Assembly: GCA_937860285.1 (NCBI GenBank) | Contig: CALMBS010000165.1 | Location: 1-8,678, forward strand | Direction: 5' to 3' | Length of the DNA: 8,678 nucleotides | DNA from: an uncultured Chloroflexota bacterium | GTDB lineage: Bacteria; Chloroflexota; Dehalococcoidia; UBA2247; RBG-13-53-26 | Shown here: positions 5,089-8,678 of the stretch, piece after piece | Layout of the letters: each line of letters starts with the position of its first letter | Numbering within the stretch: position 1 is the first letter of the stretch | The notes under the pieces: generated by a model | Databases searched by the model: none | What the model was told of the DNA's origin: nothing | What the model saw: only the letters and a program-made list of their open reading frames with translations | Position numbers and translations under genes: made by a program

Positions 5089-6465
5089 ATGAAGAGCGAG
5101 TTCCGCCGCCTGCCCAGCGTTGACAAGCTGCTCTCCGACGATCGGGTTCGGGAGCTGGAGGCGTCCCACTCCCGTGAACTGGTGGTGGAAGTGGCACGCC
5201 AGGTCCTGGAGGAGAGCCGGCAGTCGATCTCCCGCGGTGACCCGGCCCCCTCTGCGGAGGCCCTGGCGGCCGCGGTCGCGGACCGCGTCCGCGCGCTGGC
5301 GGAGCCGAGCCTCCTGCCGGTGATCAATGCCACCGGCGTCATCATCCATACCAATCTGGGCCGGGCGCCCCTCAGCTGGGAGGCCATCGCCGCCATGGAG
5401 CAGGCCTCCTTCGGCTACTCCAACCTAGAGCTCGACCTGGGCACCGGCGGGCGCGGGCACCGGGACGTGCACCTGGGCCCCATCCTGTGCCGCCTGACCG
5501 GGGCCGAGGACGCGATGGTGGTCAACAACAACGCTTCGGCGGTGCTGCTGGCGCTCATCGCCCTGTGCAAGAGGAAGGAGGTCATCGTCTCCCGCGGACA
5601 GGCGGTGGAGATCGGCGGCGGCTTCCGCGTCCCCGACGTCATGAAGCAGAGCGGGGCCAAGCTGGTGGAGGTGGGCACCACCAACTGCACCTATGTTACG
5701 GACTACGAGCAGGCCATCACACCCCACACCGCCGCCCTGCTCCGGGTCCACTCCAGCAACTTCAAGGTCGTGGGCTTCGCCCAGGAGGTCGACATCAGCG
5801 ACCTGGCGGAGCTGGGCCGGAAGAAGGGACTGCCGGTCCTGGATGATCTGGGCAGCGGCTGCCTGCTGGATACCGCGGGGTTCGGGCTGGCCCCGGAGCC
5901 CACGGTGCCGGACAGCGTGGCCGCGGGAGCGGCGCTGTCCATGTTCTCCGGGGACAAGCTCCTCGGAGGGCCGCAGGCCGGCATCATTGTGGGCCGGGCG
6001 GAGCTGGTGGCCAGGCTCCGCAAGCACCCGCTGGCGAGGGCGGTGCGCATCGACAAGACCAGGCTGGCAGGGCTGGCCGCCACGCTGGGGCACTACCTCA
6101 AGGGGGAGGCCGAGCAGAAGGTGCCCGTCTGGCAGATGATCGCCATGCCCCTGGACGATATCGAGAGGCGCGCCCGGGAATGGGCCCGCCACCTCGGGGA
6201 GGCGGCCGCGGTGACCGATGGGGAGTCGGTGGTGGGCGGTGGCAGCCTGCCGGGGAGCGGCCTGCCGACGAAGCTGGTAGTCATCAAAGGGGCGCCCGGG
6301 GCCAAGGGTCCCAGCCCGGCCCAGCGCCTGGCCCGCAAGCTGCGCGAGGGCCGGCCTCCCGTCCTGGCGCGGATCGAAGCCAATGCGGTGCTCCTCGACC
6401 CCCGGACGGTCCGTCCGGAGGATGACCCGGTCGTGATCCGGGCCCTCCAGGACGCCCTCGCCTGA
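5089..6465 (+). CDS. selA: L-seryl-tRNA(Sec) selenium transferase
   Basis: 458-aa PLP enzyme that converts Ser-tRNA(Sec) to Sec-tRNA(Sec) using selenophosphate. The length is typical of bacterial SelA. Family motifs in order: NATGVIIHTNLGRAPLS (80-96), YSNLELDLGTGGRG (110-123), VVNNNASAVLLAL (144-156), VEIGGGFRVPDVM (173-185), EVGTTNCTYVTDY (194-206), DDLGSG (252-257), and SGDKLLGGPQAG (287-298) with the PLP-binding Lys290. The N-terminal tRNA-binding region (LPSVDKLL...) is present, as are the C-terminal RIEANAVLLDPRTV segment and tail. ATG 5089 is chosen because GGAGG lies 7 nt upstream and the protein then begins as the family does; the open frame extends back to 4531 but upstream sequence has no SelA similarity. 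Divergent orientation from the selenium uptake/carrier operon is functionally coherent. It implies that the organism makes selenoproteins; selB, selC and selD must lie elsewhere. Confidence 0.98.
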   Translation: MKSEFRRLPSVDKLLSDDRVRELEASHSRELVVEVARQVLEESRQSISRGDPAPSAEALAAAVADRVRALAEPSLLPVINATGVIIHTNLGRAPLSWEAIAAMEQASFGYSNLELDLGTGGRGHRDVHLGPILCRLTGAEDAMVVNNNASAVLLALIALCKRKEVIVSRGQAVEIGGGFRVPDVMKQSGAKLVEVGTTNCTYVTDYEQAITPHTAALLRVHSSNFKVVGFAQEVDISDLAELGRKKGLPVLDDLGSGCLLDTAGFGLAPEPTVPDSVAAGAALSMFSGDKLLGGPQAGIIVGRAELVARLRKHPLARAVRIDKTRLAGLAATLGHYLKGEAEQKVPVWQMIAMPLDDIERRAREWARHLGEAAAVTDGESVVGGGSLPGSGLPTKLVVIKGAPGAKGPSPAQRLARKLREGRPPVLARIEANAVLLDPRTVRPEDDPVVIRALQDALA

Positions 6466-6490
6466 CGCCACCGTGAGAGGAATCTGTGAC

Positions 6491-6506
6491 AGCGCCGCCC
6501 GGCGCT
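6491..6506. repeat. Hairpin just after selA
   Basis: AGCGCC (6491-6496), GCCC loop, GGCGCT (6501-6506), beginning 25 nt after the selA stop. No T-run follows, so on its own it is not a classical terminator. It could protect the selA transcript end or support factor-dependent termination. It is flanked by two copies of TCTGTGA (6483-6489 and 6515-6521). Confidence 0.45.
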
Positions 6507-6550
6507 GAGACCCCTCTGTGAAAGACCGGCGGTACGCTTGGTGCATTCGC

Positions 6551-6579
6551 GGGCGCGGCGGGATCGGCCGCGCCCTTTT
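6551..6579 (+). terminator. Terminator-like hairpin between selA and the Cys-rich small gene
   Basis: GGGCGCGGC (6551-6559), a 7-nt loop, GCCGCGCCC (6567-6575), then TTTT (6576-6579). The stem of nine GC pairs followed by a short T-run fits intrinsic termination of selA transcripts, although four T's is weak. The T-run is directly followed by GGAGAG (6580-6585), the ribosome binding site of the next gene. The hairpin could therefore also modulate access to that gene rather than simply end selA. Confidence 0.55.
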
Positions 6580-6591
6580 GGAGAGTGCAGA

Positions 6592-6939
6592 ATGGCGAAG
6601 AAGACCAGGAAGACCAGGGCCGGGGCGGCCTCCGCCAAGCCGGAAGCCGTCGAGAAAGCAGCCGTCGAGAAGCCGGCTGTCGATCCGGGAGCCACGGGGC
6701 CGGCGCTGCGGTGGTTCGTGTGCGAGGATGGCGGCGTCCACGTGTTCGGGCCCTGCCCCCGCTGCTTCCAGACCAGCGGCGGAATGCTGCTGGGCTCGAC
6801 GCTGCCGGAGTGCAAAGGGATTGCCCGGGCCAGGTGCACCGAGTGCGGCGAGACGATCGACTACTTCGTCGATCAGCAGCACGAGAAGGTGTGGAAGGCC
6901 GAAGCCATAAGAGAGCCGGCCGGCAGCGGGCCGCGATAG
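6592..6939 (+). CDS. Small hypothetical protein with three cysteine pairs (zinc-ribbon-like)
   Basis: 115-aa protein I do not recognise. Residues 1-35 are Lys/Ala/Glu-rich with repeated AVEK units and are probably disordered. The rest carries Cys44, the pair in CPRC (Cys55, Cys58), Cys74, and the pair in CTEC (Cys82, Cys85), followed by ETIDYFVDQQHEKVW. The two CxxC knuckles about 24 residues apart are the spacing expected of a zinc ribbon, so metal binding is likely, but the function is unknown. ATG 6592 is chosen because GGAGAG lies 6 nt upstream; the frame is open back to 6538, but that stretch is the hairpin and has no ribosome site. A terminator-like hairpin precedes it, so it may be transcribed separately from or attenuated relative to selA. 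The basic tail could contact nucleic acid or ribosomes (speculation). Confidence 0.75.
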   Translation: MAKKTRKTRAGAASAKPEAVEKAAVEKPAVDPGATGPALRWFVCEDGGVHVFGPCPRCFQTSGGMLLGSTLPECKGIARARCTECGETIDYFVDQQHEKVWKAEAIREPAGSGPR

Positions 6940-6973
6940 CCGTTACCTGAGCGGGACAGCAGAGAGGGACGGC

Positions 6974-7019
6974 AAAAAAGGACTGCTGCGCAACGCCTGC
7001 GGGTGCCGTTGCGCAGCAG
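6974..7019 (-). terminator. Strong intrinsic terminator of the coiled-coil gene
   Basis: A perfect 12-bp stem, CTGCTGCGCAAC (6983-6994) with GTTGCGCAGCAG (7008-7019), and a 13-nt loop. Reading the minus strand, the stem is followed after three bases by TTTTTT (6979-6974). It begins about 28 nt after the stop of the minus-strand small gene. There is no T-run on the plus side, so it acts mainly on minus-strand transcripts. It also lies tail to tail with the end of the Cys-rich gene. Confidence 0.88.
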
Positions 7020-7047
7020 CAATGGTCAGACTGAGCACAGGGGGTCC

Positions 7048-7227
7048 TCAGCTAGCCTTAAGGATCTCGTCCGCCTTGGCCTCGGCCGTGGCGATCACCT
7101 GCCTCAGCTCGTTGGCCTCGCGCTCGAGCACCTGGATGCGGTCCAGGGAGTCGTTACGCTCCTTCTCCACCACCCTGATCCGGTAGACCGCCCCATCCAG
7201 CTTCTGCAGCAAGGACTGTTGTTCCAT
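7048..7227 (-). CDS. 59-aa coiled-coil protein, function unknown
   Basis: Nearly the whole protein is one predicted amphipathic helix. From residue 10 the hydrophobic a/d positions recur: a = Leu10, Ile17, Ile31, Ala38, Ile45; d = Ala13, Val20, Leu34, Leu41, Ala48, Ile55, with charged residues between, as in VEKERNDSLDRIQVLEREANEL. ATG 7227 is supported by a strong AAGGAGGT 9 nt upstream; the frame is open to 7311, but the extra 28 residues have no ribosome site and do not continue the heptads. A strong terminator 28 nt downstream confirms a real monocistronic unit. Size and helix resemble ZapB-like cell-division or other small structural coiled coils, but heptad proteins look alike and I make no functional claim. 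I saw no convincing promoter in the 240-nt gap shared with apt. Confidence 0.8.
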   Translation of the reverse strand: MEQQSLLQKLDGAVYRIRVVEKERNDSLDRIQVLEREANELRQVIATAEAKADEILKAS

Positions 7228-7406
7228 TCCGAATGACCTCCTTGTTTCGAGTAATGACGGTATGCGACACTTTACCCGCGCCGCGTCATACCTGTGTCTC
7301 AAGAGCACCACCCTCGGTCACAAAATATTCTCAGGCCGTGCGGCAGCGCTGCGTGATGTACTGCCGGATCTTATCCCGTACGTCCTATCCCCGCAAGCCG
7401 CCATGT

Positions 7407-7435
7407 TTGCTCAATCGAATCCGGTTCTGTAGAAT
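7407..7435 (+). promoter_or_regulatory. Promoter for apt
   Basis: TTGCTC (7407-7412), 17 nt, TAGAAT (7430-7435; five of six matches to the -10 consensus). A start near 7442 would give a leader of about 25 nt that includes GGAGGAG (7458-7464) before ATG 7468. It has the same architecture as the selA promoter candidate. Confidence 0.5.
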
Positions 7436-7467
7436 CCTTGTCAGGCTAAGACGCGACGGAGGAGCAC

Positions 7468-8028
7468 ATGTGGGAACAGAATCGGCACGCCAGCGGAGCG
7501 GCCACGCCCGCCGAGGATGACGAGTTCAAGAAGTACATCCGCGAGATCCAGGACTGGCCCAAGCCCGGCATCAACTTCCGCGACATCACCCCGCTGCTGC
7601 GCAAGGGAAACATCCTGTCCAAGGCCATCCATACCATGGCCTACCGGTTCCAGAACGAGGACATCGCCCTGATCGCCAGCGTGGAAGCCAGGGGCTTCAT
7701 CCTGGGGGCCGCCCTGGCCCATGAGCTGGAGTGCGGCTTCGTTCCCATCCGCAAGGAGGGCAAGCTCCCCTACGAGCGGCTGACCATGGACTACAAGCTG
7801 GAGTACGGCACGGGCATCCTGGAGATGCACGTCGACGCCATAGACGCGGGCCAGCGCGTCCTGGTGGTAGACGACGTCCTGGCCACGGGCGGCACGGCCA
7901 AGGCCACCGCCGACCTGGTCCGGGCCTCCGGCGGCAACGTGATCTGCGCCGCGTTCCTGGTGGAGCTGACCGGGCTCGGCGGCCGGAAGCTCCTCGACTG
8001 TCCGGTGTACTCGCTGGTCCGGTACTAG
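7468..8028 (+). CDS. apt: Adenine phosphoribosyltransferase
   Basis: 186-aa purine salvage enzyme: adenine + PRPP to AMP + pyrophosphate, cytoplasmic. The body matches bacterial Apt: KKYIREIQDWPKPGINFRDITPLL (hood and flexible loop, from residue 21), IASVEARGFILGAALA (69-84), the LPYE loop (100-103) for adenine binding and catalysis, and the PRPP-binding motif VLVVDDVLATGGTA (131-144) with the paired acids Asp135 and Asp136. The end ELTGLGGRKLL...VYSLVRY is typical. The N terminus is about 18 residues longer than the usual start; ATG 7468 with GGAGGAG is nevertheless the only well-placed start. It stands alone with its own promoter candidate; no relA/spoT or recJ neighbour is seen, only the FRG-domain gene 40 nt downstream, which may share its transcript. 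No link to the selenium genes is evident. Confidence 0.97.
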   Translation: MWEQNRHASGAATPAEDDEFKKYIREIQDWPKPGINFRDITPLLRKGNILSKAIHTMAYRFQNEDIALIASVEARGFILGAALAHELECGFVPIRKEGKLPYERLTMDYKLEYGTGILEMHVDAIDAGQRVLVVDDVLATGGTAKATADLVRASGGNVICAAFLVELTGLGGRKLLDCPVYSLVRY

Positions 8029-8068
8029 AGGCGGCACTCCCGCCGGCTGCGGCGCCGCCAAACACGAC

Positions 8069-8678
8069 ATGAAGACGATATCGTTTGAGCAGGGCGTCGA
8101 GCACCTGGCGGCCTCCGACTGGGGGGACTTCGTGGAGTTCGTGGACTCCCGTTTGCTCTACCCGCAGTACGTGTGGCGGGGCCAGCGCGACTCGAGCTGG
8201 CCGCTGGAGCCGACGCTGGACAGGCTGCTGCGCCAGCTGGGGAAAGCGGGCGACACCCGGACGGTCAACGCCCACCTGCTGCGCTTCAAGTACGCCATCC
8301 GGGGCCGGCGCGGCACCAACCCGCCCGAGCTCCCCGGGGAGAATAACTGGTGGGCCCTGGGCCAGCACCACGGGCTGGCCACGCCGCTCCTGGACTGGAC
8401 CGAGTCCCCCTTCGTCGCCGCCTTCTTCGCCTGCGAATCGGCCAGGCCGAGCTCCACCGGCCGCCGCCTGGTTTTCGGCGTCTCCAAGATGGCGGTGGAG
8501 GTCAGGTCCAGGGACATCACCCGGGCGCACCGGAGCAGCGCCCGTCCGCCCATAGTGGAGTTCGTCGAGCCCTTCTCCAACGAGAACCCCCGGCTGGTCA
8601 ACCAGCGCGCGCTCTTTACCCGCACGCCGTCCGGCATGGACCTGGAGAGATGGATACGGGCCAACTTCCCGCGGGAGG
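8069..8678 (+). CDS. FRG-domain protein, 3' end beyond the window
   Basis: 203 codons are read from ATG 8069 without a stop, so the gene is partial at its C terminus. It shows the FRG domain (PF08867) signatures: YVWRGQRDSSWPLEPTLDR (34-52), with the WRGQ core; GQHHGLATPLLDWTESPFVAAFFA (98-121); and NPRLVNQRALFTRTPSG (173-189), where the NQ-x-ALF stretch corresponds to the family's R/N-Q-x-G/A-x-F motif. The domain's biochemical activity is not established; it occurs in diverse, often patchily distributed bacterial and phage proteins. The gene begins 40 nt after apt with no strong ribosome site, so it may be translated at a low level or coupled through the apt transcript. Base composition matches its neighbours, giving no obvious sign of recent transfer. 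Family assignment is confident; function unknown. Confidence 0.88.
   Translation, partial: MKTISFEQGVEHLAASDWGDFVEFVDSRLLYPQYVWRGQRDSSWPLEPTLDRLLRQLGKAGDTRTVNAHLLRFKYAIRGRRGTNPPELPGENNWWALGQHHGLATPLLDWTESPFVAAFFACESARPSSTGRRLVFGVSKMAVEVRSRDITRAHRSSARPPIVEFVEPFSNENPRLVNQRALFTRTPSGMDLERWIRANFPRE

Noticed and set aside
6538..6591. Upstream start for the Cys-rich gene at 6538
   Set aside because: It would place coding sequence through the terminator-like hairpin and has no ribosome site, unlike ATG 6592.
5425..6882. 485-aa open frame on the minus strand opposite selA
   Set aside because: Antisense to an unmistakable SelA; its composition is that of a GC shadow and it has no motif.
8030..8060. 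GGCGGC/GCCGCC inverted repeat between apt and the FRG gene as a terminator
   Set aside because: No T-run follows, the loop is long and interrupted, and such repeats are expected by chance at this GC content.

Overview
This is a GC-rich bacterial window with mostly G/C third positions and long open antisense frames. It is a chromosomal neighbourhood for selenium handling. The protein set (YedE, DUF3343, TusA/YedF, a class-V desulfurase and SelA) is known from selenium-using anaerobes such as Dehalococcoidia (Chloroflexota), Deltaproteobacteria and Clostridia. The codon style and neighbours fit a GC-rich Chloroflexota or deltaproteobacterial lineage best, but I cannot fix the taxon. No phage, IS element, CRISPR array, rRNA or tRNA was seen.

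Layout. Positions 1-4511 (minus strand) hold a compact six-gene operon. In transcription order it is yedE (putative selenium transporter), a DUF3343 protein, a ribokinase/NAD(P)HX-dehydratase-like protein, a 72-aa TusA-like sulfurtransferase, a class-V cysteine desulfurase (selenocysteine-lyase type) and yedF, whose last few codons lie outside the window. Spacings run from an 8-bp overlap to 37 bp. Positions 4512-5088 are non-coding and hold divergent promoter candidates plus a long, structured leader for the minus operon. Positions 5089-6465 (plus) encode SelA, which makes Sec-tRNA(Sec). Positions 6466-6591 carry two hairpins, the second a terminator-like one abutting the ribosome binding site of the next gene. 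That gene, 6592-6939 (plus), encodes a small protein with three Cys pairs and no recognised family. Positions 7048-7227 (minus) encode a 59-aa coiled-coil protein ending at a very strong intrinsic terminator. Positions 7468-8028 (plus) encode adenine phosphoribosyltransferase, followed at 8069 by an FRG-domain gene that runs off the window.

How it works together (family knowledge plus inference): YedE probably brings a selenium or sulfur species across the membrane. The desulfurase liberates Se/S as a persulfide or perselenide, and the TusA-like protein, DUF3343 and YedF are candidate relay carriers. SelA, transcribed divergently, is the consumer that installs selenium on tRNA(Sec). selD, selB and selC are not in this window. 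The least explained members are the kinase-like protein, the two-part DUF3343 protein and the roughly 465-nt leader upstream of yedE.
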